Source of the DNA: Acidimicrobiales bacterium
Lineage (GTDB): Bacteria; Actinomycetota; Acidimicrobiia; Acidimicrobiales; Poriferisodalaceae
Assembly: GCA_041394185.1 (NCBI GenBank)
Contig: JAWKIQ010000001.1
Coordinates: 1,550,001 to 1,614,000, forward strand
Direction of reading: 5' to 3'
DNA length: 64,000 nt
Of the stretch, positions 46,143 to 56,984 are shown piece after piece. A program made the position numbers and the translations under genes. The notes below the pieces were generated by a model. The model had not been told where the DNA came from and searched no databases. It saw nothing but the letters and a program-made list of their open reading frames with translations. Numbering within the stretch: the stretch's first letter is position 1; every line of letters begins with the position of its first letter.

Positions 46143-46613
46143 ATGCTCGCCGAAGGAACGGCGGCTCCAGACTGGAGTGCGCCAGATCAGAACGGTCAGA
46201 CGATCTCGTCGTCTGACCTTCGAGGCAAGTGGGTCGCCATGTGGTGGTACCCCAAGGCCTCGACACCCGGTTGAACGATCGAGGGTGGAGGGTTCCGTGA
46301 CAGAGCCCCAGAGTTCGAGGCCGCCAACGCCGTGATCGTCGGCGCCTCCTTCGACAGCGTCGAAGACCAGAAGAAGTTCGCCGACGAGCAGAGCTTCCCC
46401 TACGCACTGATCAGCGATGTCGATCACTCGATCGGCAAGGCGTTCGACGCCGAACGCCAACCCGGTGAGGACTACTACGAGATGGGCCTGCCCAGGCGAG
46501 TCAGCTACCTGATCTCGACCGAAGGCACGATTCACAAGGCCTACGACCTGGCCGGCAAGGACCTGTCGCAGCACGCGGCCGAGGTACTGGCCGACATAGC
46601 CGCCGCCGGCTGA
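46143..46613 (+). CDS. Peroxiredoxin (Bcp/PrxQ type), probable selenoprotein with Sec at residue 44
   Basis: Reading from the ATG at 46143 (good GGAGGGG site) gives a normal 156-residue Bcp/PrxQ peroxiredoxin if one in-frame TGA at 46272-46274 is decoded. The TGA sits exactly where the peroxidatic Cys belongs: PKASTPG-U-TIEGGGFRD against the family's TPGC-T-x-E-x-x-x-FRD. The frame is the same on both sides and continues with VIVGASFDSVEDQKKFA and VSYLISTEGTIHKAY. The protein has no cysteine at all, and the usual resolving Cys five residues on is Gly, so Sec would be the only redox group. A hairpin beginning 16 nt after the TGA could be the SECIS. A nonsense mutation is the alternative. Divergent from the SMP-30 gene. 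Confidence 0.8.
46272..46308 (+). promoter_or_regulatory. In-frame UGA codon with candidate bacterial SECIS hairpin
   Basis: TGA is at 46272-46274. GGGTTC (46290-46295) pairs with GAGCCC (46303-46308) through six base pairs including one G-U, leaving the 7-nt loop CGTGACA with G at its second position. Distance from UGA to the loop is about 21 nt, within the range known for bacterial SECIS elements. Confidence 0.5.
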
Positions 46614-46624
46614 CCCCTTCGCCG

Positions 46625-46671
46625 AACACCGGTGTTTCGGCGGCGTCCTGCGCCGTCTGAACACCGGTGTT
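46625..46671. repeat. Two copies of the palindrome AACACCGGTGTT
   Basis: AACACCGGTGTT occurs at 46625-46636 and 46660-46671, 23 bp apart, in the gap between the peroxiredoxin stop and the flavodoxin-like start. The first copy is extended by GCCGAA/TTCGGC flanks. The pair resembles tandem operator sites for a dimeric regulator of the downstream gene, or a REP-like unit. Confidence 0.6.
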
Positions 46672-46700
46672 CGCGATCTGCGCGTGGTAGACCGGCGTCG

Positions 46701-47155
46701 ATGGCCACCCTGCTGATCGTGCACCACAGCCCATCGTCAGGGATGCGCGGTTGTTGGAAGCGGCAATCGCGGGCGCTTCGGCCGATGGCATCGAAGGGGT
46801 TCGGGTCGAGGTGCGTCCGGCGCTGGAGGCAACCTCGGCTGATGTGTTGGCCGCCGACGGCTACGTGCTCGGTACTCCAGCCAACCTCGGATACATGAGC
46901 GGAGCCCTCCAGCACTTCTTCGACACGGTCTACAACGACTGCCTCGACGTCACCGTGGGCCGACCGTTCGGGTTCTATGTGCACGGAGCAACCGACACCA
47001 CAGGCGCGGTGCGGTCGATCGAGATGGTCACCACCGGTCTGCAGTGGCGCCCGGTAGCCGATCCGGTGTCGCTGATCGGCGGCCACGACCAAACGAGCCT
47101 GGACGAGGTATGGAACCTGGCCGCCACAGTGGCCGCAACGCTGATGGACCTCTGA
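46701..47155 (+). pseudogene. Flavodoxin-like NAD(P)H reductase-type gene, frameshifted
   Basis: Two frames together encode one flavodoxin-like protein of about 151 residues. The first (ATG 46701, MATLLIVHHSPSSGMR) holds the FMN phosphate loop; from about 46748 the coding frame changes and continues LLEAAIAGASADGIEGVRV, VLGTPANLGYMSGALQHFFDTVYND, PFGFYVHGATDT. A single missing base near 46748 explains the break. The second frame alone has no usable N-terminus. It could be a real pseudogene or a sequence error; other breaks of this kind occur at 55951 and 60204. Confidence 0.75.
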
Positions 47156-47225
47156 CCAAGGGCCCTGTGGCCTGGCGAAGACTCCAGGCAAGATGGTCTC
47201 AGTCCAGCGAGTAGGAGGCGACGAC

Positions 47226-47612
47226 ATGATCTTCGAAGAAGCACTGGTTCTCAACCGGCCGTTCGACGAAGTGGTTGCCGATGTCAAGAAGGCGTTCTCG
47301 ACGCAGGGCTTCGGAGCCCTGACCGAGATCGACATGAAGGCGACTCTGAAGGCCAAACTCGACCAAGACATCGACCGCTATTCCATCCTGGGCATGTGCA
47401 ACCCGAACTTCGCCAGCCAGGCGTTGGACGCATGCCCCCAGATCGGAGTGCTGCTTCCGTGCAACGTGGTGGTTCGAGAAACCGACGATGGCGTCACGGT
47501 AGAGGTGATGGATCCGGGTCTCATGGCATCGATCACCGGTGATCCGGCGATCGAGCCGCTTGCCGCCGAGGTGCGCGAGCTGATCAACAACGCATTGGCG
47601 CAGCTCAACTAG
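47226..47612 (+). CDS. DUF302 domain protein
   Basis: 128 residues of the DUF302 family (FDEVVADVKKAFSTQGFGALTEIDMKATLK in outline, then GMCNPNFASQALDACPQIGVLLPCNVVV). ATG follows AGGAGG. DUF302 proteins form small alpha/beta dimers of uncertain function, sometimes linked to redox or metal stress; the three cysteines here could bind metal. It sits downstream of the flavodoxin-like gene on the same strand. Confidence 0.9.
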   Translation: MIFEEALVLNRPFDEVVADVKKAFSTQGFGALTEIDMKATLKAKLDQDIDRYSILGMCNPNFASQALDACPQIGVLLPCNVVVRETDDGVTVEVMDPGLMASITGDPAIEPLAAEVRELINNALAQLN

Positions 47613-47711
47613 CTGATTGCGATCGTCCCGATGATCCGGGGCTGACACAGCCGCGCCGTGCTAGCGGTACGATCGAAGGTCGGCCGACTCTGTCTCGAGG
47701 ACGATTCCAAC

Positions 47712-49937
<2,226 letters not shown>

Positions 49938-49966
49938 ACCACCATGAGACCTACGGTCGTCTAACC

Positions 49967-49986
49967 AAACGCAATCAACTGCGTTT
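49967..49986. terminator. Short inverted repeat after icd
   Basis: AAACGCA (49967-49973) and TGCGTTT (49980-49986) pair around ATCAAC, 30 bp past the icd stop. The right arm ends in TTT. It could terminate icd transcription. Confidence 0.45.
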
Positions 49987-50098
49987 GCTCGCGATCAGAA
50001 GCTGGGGCTAGGTTCTCGCCACCGTCACTATGCGTGGTCGCATGGAGGCGGTGTGGGACCCGTGCGGCGACGTCGCGGGTGGAGCGACTGGAACCGAC

Positions 50099-53000
50099 AT
50101 GGCACGAGCGACCGAGTCCATCGGCGGCCGCACCCCCCGGCGTGTGTTCTCGACCAGCAGAACGCTCGGCGGGCTCGTCGCTGTTGCGGTCTTGTTGGTG
50201 TTCGGTCTGGTTCTGAGAGCCGATGGTGCAACGTCGGTTACCGTCCAGATAGCAGAACCAGGCAGGTCGGGATCGGTCCCCAAGCTCGATCTGTCGAGCT
50301 TCTCTGCCGCCCGAGCATCGCTCAACAACGCCAACAGGATCAGCATCGAGTGGCCCGGAGCCACCGGCCTGGGCACCAAGTCGTTGGGTAACTCGCAGGT
50401 CACCGTCGACACCGACGTCCAGGCGATCACCGTCAACGGTTCGGTCTCGGTGCAGGGAGCGACATATCAGGCGATCCTGGTGGCCGACTGGGAGCCCGGT
50501 AGCAACACCCCCGTTCTGGCCTTCGGGCTCGGCGGCGATGTCGATCTGTCGATCCTCAACCCGAACTGGAAGGCGGCCTCTGGCGCTTTGAAGGTCGAGG
50601 GTTCGGTCGTCGTGACGACCGCGGATATCGATCTCGACGCGACCGCTGCGGGAAAGGCCTTCTTCGGTGAAGGCGAGCCGGCCTCCGCGGGGATCAGCGT
50701 CCAAGGCAACGTGGCTCTGTCTCGCCACCTTCCTGGCCTCACGGCCAACTCGGCAAAGGTTGCTGTTTCTGGCGAGTTCAGCGGCGATGTGGTCGCACTT
50801 TTGACCAACCGGCCCCTCCTGCCAACCGATCAGTCCGACGTTCGCCTAACGGGCCAATTCGGCGCAACGGGCATTCGCGGGCTCACCGGCGCGGACGGGA
50901 TCAAGTCGACAGAGTTCACGCTGGTGGTCGGCCTCGAGGGCATCGGTGGCGATGCCTCGATGTCCGTCGAGGCGGTCGGCGCAATCACCATCAACCACCC
51001 GCGGCTCGCCGCCGGAGACGTGGTCTTCGAGATGGTCGCCAGAGCAGACGGATCTACGACATCGTTCGAAGGTGGCCTGGCTTCGGGCAGTTCGTGGAAG
51101 GCTCCGCTTGGGCAGACCTCCGTCGAGGTGGCGTCTGCCAGGGCCGACTTCACCTTCAACTCCGACGGCACATTCTCGGGCGGTTTCTCGACCGAAGTGA
51201 CCCTCGAAGGCGCCAGGGCCAAGCTCGCGATGTCGACCGACGGATCGAACCTCTCGGTCGACCTGGAACTGCCCCCGATCAACGTTGGCCAGGTGGCCGA
51301 CATGCTCAAGAAGGCCGGCATCAACACCGGCTCGGTCCACGCCGATGTGCGCAGGCTCGGGGTTGGGGCCACCGAACTGCACTTCACCACAGACGGTCCC
51401 AACATCGAGGGAACGCTGGTTACGGGCGTGAACTTCGCCAACGCAGGCGCTCGGCTGCTGGTCAGCGGTAACACAGCTTCAGCGAACAGCTTCGTTCTGG
51501 CCTTCAAGGCCGATGGAGCGTCTCTTGGCGACTACTTCAACGCCGGACTACTGAGCGACATGCCGGTGCCCGAGGGTGCCGTAGTCATCTCCCAGCGCGA
51601 CATCACCCAGGCCACCTACCCGGCCGGTTCGCCAGAGCGCACCTTCTTCGCCGACGTCATGTGCGCCGCGAACAACCAGAACTGCTCGTTCTCGATCGCC
51701 AGAGGTGTCACGATCGCCGGCCAGATGACGCTACCCGAGACGGTGCGTTCGGCTCTGTCGGCGATGGGGCCTGCCGGCACCGACGGCAACCTCCAGTTCA
51801 CCGGCACCATCCCGGCGTTCGGCGGCAGCGGGCTCGACATACGCATCAAGCTGCCGACCATCGATCGAAACGCCAACAGCCCCGAGTGGTTCAAACAGGC
51901 CCAGCTCGAGACGACGATCTCCAACCGCGGCGGTGTCACCAGCTTCGGTCTCGTCGGTCGGCTCACGACGGTCATGCCCGATGAGGGGACCAAAACCGAC
52001 ACCGTCACCTTCCAGATCGACGGGGCGGTTTCTCTCGACCCGACCGGGGCCAGCATCACCATCGGTGGCGGGCTGGCACCGGGCACCGGCTGGACCACGC
52101 CGTTCGGAATCGATTGGCTCGACCTGCAGGCTCTGCGCCTGGAGATGACGATCAACGTCGGTCCGAAGCCGTCGGCGCAGGCAGGCGTGCGAGCAAAGGC
52201 CAAGATCGGCCCGTCGACGTTCGACGTGTCGGCCGCCGTCGAGGTCGCCGCCGGTCGGTTGGGCGCAGGCGTGCGCATCCAGGCGGACGTGATCGGCCTT
52301 CGCGACGTCGTTGCGCTCGGCGCACGCGTCGCGGGCACCAACTTCGACGCAACGACACTTCCCGACGCCGCGCTGCGCAACGTCGAGCTGTCGGTGTCCA
52401 CCCTCGACGCACCGAACCTGTGCCTCGAGACCGGTATCAAGATCGCCGCCGATCTGTATCTCAACGCCTCGAAGACTTCCGCAGGTTCAGGCGCCGAGCA
52501 GCCGATCGACTCTTGTGGTGGCTCCGAACTGACACCTCAGCAGCAGAACCAGCGGTGTTTGGCCGACAGTGCCTGTTTCGCCCACATGAGCTTCGAGCTC
52601 GGAGAAGACGGCATCGAAGCATCGGCCGCGCTCAACGAGGTCGACCTCGGAGCAGTCGTGGTCAGCAACGCCGCCCTGGCTCTCGACGTGTCTACGTCGG
52701 CGCCGCCGTCGTTTGCTCTGAGCGGCGACCTCGAGATTCCGGGCTTCGCCACCGCCACCGGTTCTGTCGAGCTGTCCGCATCGGGCTTCTCGTTCATGGT
52801 CCAAGTTGCCGAGGCAGATGACCCTGCCGGCGACATGGTGACGATCTCTGCATCGGCCGGATTCGGCACCAACGGGCAACCGCCGTCGTTCAAAGCGACT
52901 TTGTTCGTGCGCTTGCCCAGCGTCGACGAGGTGTTCCGCGATGTCCAGGACGCGTACAGCGACGTTCAGCAGTTCTTCACCGGTTCGCCCACAACCCACG

Positions 53001-55999
53001 AGCTGTCGCTGCGATGCCTCGAGGTCAACGTCGACCTTCGGGTCGGCATGTCGAGCCCGCTGTCGGGTTCGGTCAACGCCAAGGTCCACCTGGGCTGGAT
53101 CAACAAGCAGAACACCTTCGACTCTCAGGGCAAGGTGTGGCAGATCGGATGGAACTTCGACGCCAGCTTGTTCGACAACGGCTCGAACCTGCTCGACTCG
53201 CTGTCGGGGGCCACGGTGCCTGACACGACCGGCTGCCGCATTCCCCCGTCCAGCTTCGACATCGGACAGCTGGCCAGAACCGTCGACGATCCGTACCTGT
53301 TCGTTACGAGGCCCGACGGTGGCACCGTTGCCTACCAGGAATATGGCGAACGGATCTGGATGAGGCTCGGAATCACCCTGTCCGACCCGGCCGTGTACGA
53401 GGTCCTGATGAAGACCAGCACGGGCTTGGTGCTGCCTCCCCAGGAGATCCGCCACACGCGGATCGGCCCGTCCAGCTATTCGATCAACGTGCCTGCCGAG
53501 TGGCGCATCCGAGAGTCAGACGTAGCCCCGGACACCGACGGCTACGGTCACGCTTCGATCACCGCCGAGATCAGGGTCAAGGGCACCACCAGAGTGATCG
53601 CCGAGGACTCCCAGCCACTCGTGTTGCTCGACGCCGGAATCGTCGACCACCGCATCGGGGGTGTGCCGACGCGAGCCGAGCACCAGGATCAGTTCGTGCC
53701 TGTGGCTTGGCGCCAGCCCTTCGACATGCTCAGGGGCGGCTCGGTCAAGTCGTGGTTCACACTCGACGACGGCTTCGGCCCAGAGAAGATCCCCGGCACC
53801 GAGACCAACGTTTCGATACCTCGGGTGTTCAGCGCCACCGAGTGGCTCAACCGGCCCCTTCAGACCGGGGGGTACGCCTGGCTCGACATTCGTGCCGGAG
53901 GCGCTGTGTCACCCACACAGGTGTTGACGCATCACCTCGAGTACACCAACGACAGCGGCCAGAAGCAGACCAGTTCAACCCAGCTGGTCGTGACAGTCTC
54001 AGATCCGACACCGCAGGTGTCGATGGTGTGCGTCGACGTAACGTGCAAGACCTTCGCCACTCCGGTCAGGCCCGCCAATCGTGCCGGAGGCATCTACACG
54101 CCGCGGTTCCTGGTGGCCGAGCCAGGGCAGACCCTTTCGGTCTACGTCTACGACCCCGGGGCCACCGTGGGCAACGCTTCCACGCGCGAGAGCTACAACG
54201 TCAGCGCAGCGGGACAGACCAAAACCATCAGCCGCCAGTCGGGCCAGGAGCCGGCATCGTTCCCTGGGGCACAGGTCGACTTCACATTGCCAGCCGGCCT
54301 GGCCCGCGGCCAGACCCACGTGATGAAGATCGCCGTCGCATGTGACGGCAACGGCTGCCCTGGTTCGAACACCGTCGAGGTCTCGATCGTCGTGCCGGCA
54401 AACCGATCGGTCGCGGCATTCACCGACGCTGCCGACGGAGTGTCTGGCCCGTACTCGACCGCAACCGCCTTCACCGGCACGCCCCATCCGACCACAGCAT
54501 GTGGCGCAGTCGGCTTCGCCACCGGCACCGCGCTGGGTCCCAACAGCGACATAGTCCAAGTCAGGGTGGTCGGGGCCAAGCGAGCCGAGGACGGCGCCAC
54601 AGTGCCGATGCGCATCGAGGGCGATGGCGTGACGTTCACAAATGGCGTCGCCACGATGCTCGTGACCCCGGGCGGCAGCAGTGTCTTCCGTGTTTACGAG
54701 GATCGCCCGACGGCGATCAGCGACGCTGATTGCCGGTTCCAGGCAGCAAGATTCACCTCCACCTTCGACCTGGAAGTAACCCGCTATCCGGGTCCCATCC
54801 CGAACGATTCTTACGATCAGCAGAAGCGGCTGGCCTTTTGGGACACCGCCAACGGTGGTATCGACGAATCGACCGACGTAGTCGACCTCGCTGAGGCTTC
54901 GATAGACAGCTTCGAGCAGTCAAACACTCCGTCTTGTTGGACCGATGGCGCTCAACACACGGCGTTCTACTGGACCTCGTCGCTGAACGTCGACAACCTT
55001 CGCCTCCTGGTCAGCGCTGTGTCGCTCGAGGGCGCCGACCTGCAGGTCGCCGTATTCGAGGCGCCGCCCCCAAGTCCCGGGAAGCTCGAACCGGTGACCC
55101 GCGAAATCGGTTGCTCCAACTCGGCCAGCCAGGCGATGACCCTCGCCGACGCAGGTCCCTATGGTGCCCAGTCTGCCGACGTCGTCGTGAAAGCAACGTC
55201 GATGATGGTCATCGTCGTGGACACCCAGGGTGACCCCGGACCGGCGATGATCCGTGTTCGCCAACTCGTGGCCGAGCCGATTGCTGTCACGGGTACCAGC
55301 GCCGTTGTGCGCACCGACACCGGTTTGGGAGTCAACGATGTCGCTGCGATTGCCGAATGCGGCACCGGCAGCACTGCGGGGGCAGTCACCTGGACTGCAC
55401 CGTTCACATCGACGATCACGATAGGGGCCAGCGGCGGGGCTGCAAGCAGTGCGCTCGGCGTCAGCAGGGTCGGCTCGGATGCGTTCAGCTTCGGCTGGCC
55501 GACGAAGAACCTGTCGGGCTTCGATCCCTTGGGTTGTGTTGCAAGCGTGACAAGTGCGCCACAGCAGAACCGTCAGGTCAGCGTCGTCGAGGGGCAGACC
55601 TACATGTTCACGGTTGTGTCCCCACCGGGAAGCCCGGCGATGACGCTCACCTTCACCGAGACGGGTGAGCGGTTCATCAAGGGGAAGTTCGTCGACCTAC
55701 AGGGCTACTGGATGGTCGACGAAACCGGCTATGTGTACGCATTCGGCGACAGCGAGACAGTGGTTCCCACCGGCACCCGCGCAACCGTGACCAGCAGGGC
55801 CGTGAAGGTCCTCGAGAACCCGTCGGGCGCTGGGATATGGATCCTCGAGAGCAACGGTGTGGTTCACGCTCTCGGCGGCGCCCCTCACTACGGGAACGTG
55901 AACCTGGCACAACTGTCGAACGGCGAGGTTCCCTCGACGATGGCTGCCACCCGGGCGGGCTGGGCTACTACGTCTTCACCTCGAAGGGTCGTGCCCTGA
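50099..55999 (+). CDS. Giant secreted beta-rich protein, 5' part of a frameshifted gene
   Basis: About 1966 residues in this frame. A signal anchor (LVAVAVLLVFGLVL) is followed by very long beta-rich, Gly/Ser/Asp-rich repeats of phage-tail or adhesin-like character (many VEVEA, GAxLxVSGNT motifs), paired cysteines from residue 510 onward, Ig-like segments (VVTVSDPTPQVSMVCVDVTC) and the first two of a series of GYWMVDETGYVYAFGDSE propeller-like repeats. It should be exported and surface-exposed or released. After about 55951 the frame loses the repeat pattern, which continues in the next frame, so the natural gene runs to 56490 (about 2130 residues). ATG at 50099 is chosen for its GGTGGAG site; 50030 is possible. 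Confidence 0.8.
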   Translation: MARATESIGGRTPRRVFSTSRTLGGLVAVAVLLVFGLVLRADGATSVTVQIAEPGRSGSVPKLDLSSFSAARASLNNANRISIEWPGATGLGTKSLGNSQVTVDTDVQAITVNGSVSVQGATYQAILVADWEPGSNTPVLAFGLGGDVDLSILNPNWKAASGALKVEGSVVVTTADIDLDATAAGKAFFGEGEPASAGISVQGNVALSRHLPGLTANSAKVAVSGEFSGDVVALLTNRPLLPTDQSDVRLTGQFGATGIRGLTGADGIKSTEFTLVVGLEGIGGDASMSVEAVGAITINHPRLAAGDVVFEMVARADGSTTSFEGGLASGSSWKAPLGQTSVEVASARADFTFNSDGTFSGGFSTEVTLEGARAKLAMSTDGSNLSVDLELPPINVGQVADMLKKAGINTGSVHADVRRLGVGATELHFTTDGPNIEGTLVTGVNFANAGARLLVSGNTASANSFVLAFKADGASLGDYFNAGLLSDMPVPEGAVVISQRDITQATYPAGSPERTFFADVMCAANNQNCSFSIARGVTIAGQMTLPETVRSALSAMGPAGTDGNLQFTGTIPAFGGSGLDIRIKLPTIDRNANSPEWFKQAQLETTISNRGGVTSFGLVGRLTTVMPDEGTKTDTVTFQIDGAVSLDPTGASITIGGGLAPGTGWTTPFGIDWLDLQALRLEMTINVGPKPSAQAGVRAKAKIGPSTFDVSAAVEVAAGRLGAGVRIQADVIGLRDVVALGARVAGTNFDATTLPDAALRNVELSVSTLDAPNLCLETGIKIAADLYLNASKTSAGSGAEQPIDSCGGSELTPQQQNQRCLADSACFAHMSFELGEDGIEASAALNEVDLGAVVVSNAALALDVSTSAPPSFALSGDLEIPGFATATGSVELSASGFSFMVQVAEADDPAGDMVTISASAGFGTNGQPPSFKATLFVRLPSVDEVFRDVQDAYSDVQQFFTGSPTTHELSLRCLEVNVDLRVGMSSPLSGSVNAKVHLGWINKQNTFDSQGKVWQIGWNFDASLFDNGSNLLDSLSGATVPDTTGCRIPPSSFDIGQLARTVDDPYLFVTRPDGGTVAYQEYGERIWMRLGITLSDPAVYEVLMKTSTGLVLPPQEIRHTRIGPSSYSINVPAEWRIRESDVAPDTDGYGHASITAEIRVKGTTRVIAEDSQPLVLLDAGIVDHRIGGVPTRAEHQDQFVPVAWRQPFDMLRGGSVKSWFTLDDGFGPEKIPGTETNVSIPRVFSATEWLNRPLQTGGYAWLDIRAGGAVSPTQVLTHHLEYTNDSGQKQTSSTQLVVTVSDPTPQVSMVCVDVTCKTFATPVRPANRAGGIYTPRFLVAEPGQTLSVYVYDPGATVGNASTRESYNVSAAGQTKTISRQSGQEPASFPGAQVDFTLPAGLARGQTHVMKIAVACDGNGCPGSNTVEVSIVVPANRSVAAFTDAADGVSGPYSTATAFTGTPHPTTACGAVGFATGTALGPNSDIVQVRVVGAKRAEDGATVPMRIEGDGVTFTNGVATMLVTPGGSSVFRVYEDRPTAISDADCRFQAARFTSTFDLEVTRYPGPIPNDSYDQQKRLAFWDTANGGIDESTDVVDLAEASIDSFEQSNTPSCWTDGAQHTAFYWTSSLNVDNLRLLVSAVSLEGADLQVAVFEAPPPSPGKLEPVTREIGCSNSASQAMTLADAGPYGAQSADVVVKATSMMVIVVDTQGDPGPAMIRVRQLVAEPIAVTGTSAVVRTDTGLGVNDVAAIAECGTGSTAGAVTWTAPFTSTITIGASGGAASSALGVSRVGSDAFSFGWPTKNLSGFDPLGCVASVTSAPQQNRQVSVVEGQTYMFTVVSPPGSPAMTLTFTETGERFIKGKFVDLQGYWMVDETGYVYAFGDSETVVPTGTRATVTSRAVKVLENPSGAGIWILESNGVVHALGGAPHYGNVNLAQLSNGEVPSTMAATRAGWATTSSPRRVVP

Positions 56000-56490
56000 C
56001 CTTCGGCAACGCCACCCACTTCGGAGACCTCGTGACCATCGGCCTTGCCGACGCCCTGCGAGGACCCGTGGTCGACAGCGCGCCACTGCAGGACGGCCGC
56101 GGGTACTACATGGTCGGAAGCGATGGCGGCATCTTCACGTTCGGCGACGCAGTGTTTGCCGGATCGGTTCCGCAGGTCGTCCCCGGGCCGCTCGACTCAC
56201 CGGTCAATGGACTTGTCGTAGACCCAGACGGCTCGGGTTACTGGCTGGTGGCCGGAGACGGAGGAGTGTTCGCCTTCGATGCTCCGTTCCGCGGGTCGAT
56301 ACCCGGGGTGCTACCGCCTGGTACGAAGCTCAACCAGCCGATAAACGGCATGGTTCCGTACGGGAACGGCTACCTGATGGTCGCTGGGGACGGGGGCATC
56401 TTCAACTTCAGCAACCTCGCATTCCTGGGCAGCCTCGGCGATAGGCAGATCCCGTCGCCGATCGTCGCGGTGGCACCCGTCCCCCGGTGA
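55951..56490 (+). pseudogene. 3' part of the giant secreted protein (frameshifted)
   Basis: This frame continues the repeats exactly where the upstream frame breaks: GLGYYVFTSKGRALTFGNATHFGDL, then GYYMVGSDGGIFTFGDAVFAGSVP, GYWLVAGDGGVFAFDAPFRGSIPG and GYLMVAGDGGIFNFSNLAFLGSLG. Restoring one C in the run ACCC at 55949-55952 joins the frames. Each repeat is about 45-50 residues and probably one propeller blade. Together with the upstream part there are six repeats. Confidence 0.8.
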
Positions 56491-56499
56491 ACCATCAGG

Positions 56500-56955
56500 T
56501 CATGCAGGTGATGCGATGAACACCGGTATCACCCGGCCGTGGCCGGTGGCGCTGATCTCATAGTCGGCATAGGTCGGGAAGACCTCGACCGCGCGCTGCC
56601 ACCAGATCGCACGCTCGGCGCCCTGAGCCTCGTGCACCACCATGTCCATCGGCTCGGGGCCGTCCTGCAACGCGATGTTCGGGTTGGCGACGAGGTTGTG
56701 ATACCAGCCCGGATGCTCGGGCCGGCCACCCTTGGAGGCCACGATGGCGTACTCACCCTCGTGCTCTACACGCATCACCGGCACCTTGCGCAGCTTGCCG
56801 GTCTTGTGGCCCACGCACGTGAAGATCACGATGGGGATGCCGGTGTCGCGCAATGTGTTGGCCTGGGTACCGCCCGAAGCCTCGTATGCCTCGACCTGTT
56901 CAGCAACCCAGTCCCAGGTGCTCGGTTCGTAATCTGCAGAGTCCATGTTCGCCAT
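56500..56955 (-). CDS. F420-dependent nitroreductase-fold protein (Ddn family)
   Basis: 151 residues of the deazaflavin-dependent nitroreductase (Ddn/DUF385) split-barrel family: PIVIFTCVGHKTGKLRKVPVMRVE, EYAIVASKGGRPEHPGWYHNLVANP, and WWQRAVEVFPTYADYE. These proteins use F420H2 and occur mainly in actinobacteria. The substrate is not known; quinones or nitro-compounds are typical in vitro. It is convergent with the giant secreted protein. Confidence 0.92.
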   Translation of the reverse strand: MANMDSADYEPSTWDWVAEQVEAYEASGGTQANTLRDTGIPIVIFTCVGHKTGKLRKVPVMRVEHEGEYAIVASKGGRPEHPGWYHNLVANPNIALQDGPEPMDMVVHEAQGAERAIWWQRAVEVFPTYADYEISATGHGRVIPVFIASPA

Positions 56956-56984
56956 GCGTCGAAGCTACCCGCACGGCGAGCTCG

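Noticed and set aside
46332..46613. Short gene starting at GTG 46332
   Set aside because: It is the C-terminal part of the peroxiredoxin; the upstream frame with good ribosome-binding site and the in-frame TGA at the catalytic position explain the gene better.
46701..46750. A second selenocysteine site in the flavodoxin-like gene
   Set aside because: The break is a change of frame, not an in-frame TGA at a cysteine position.
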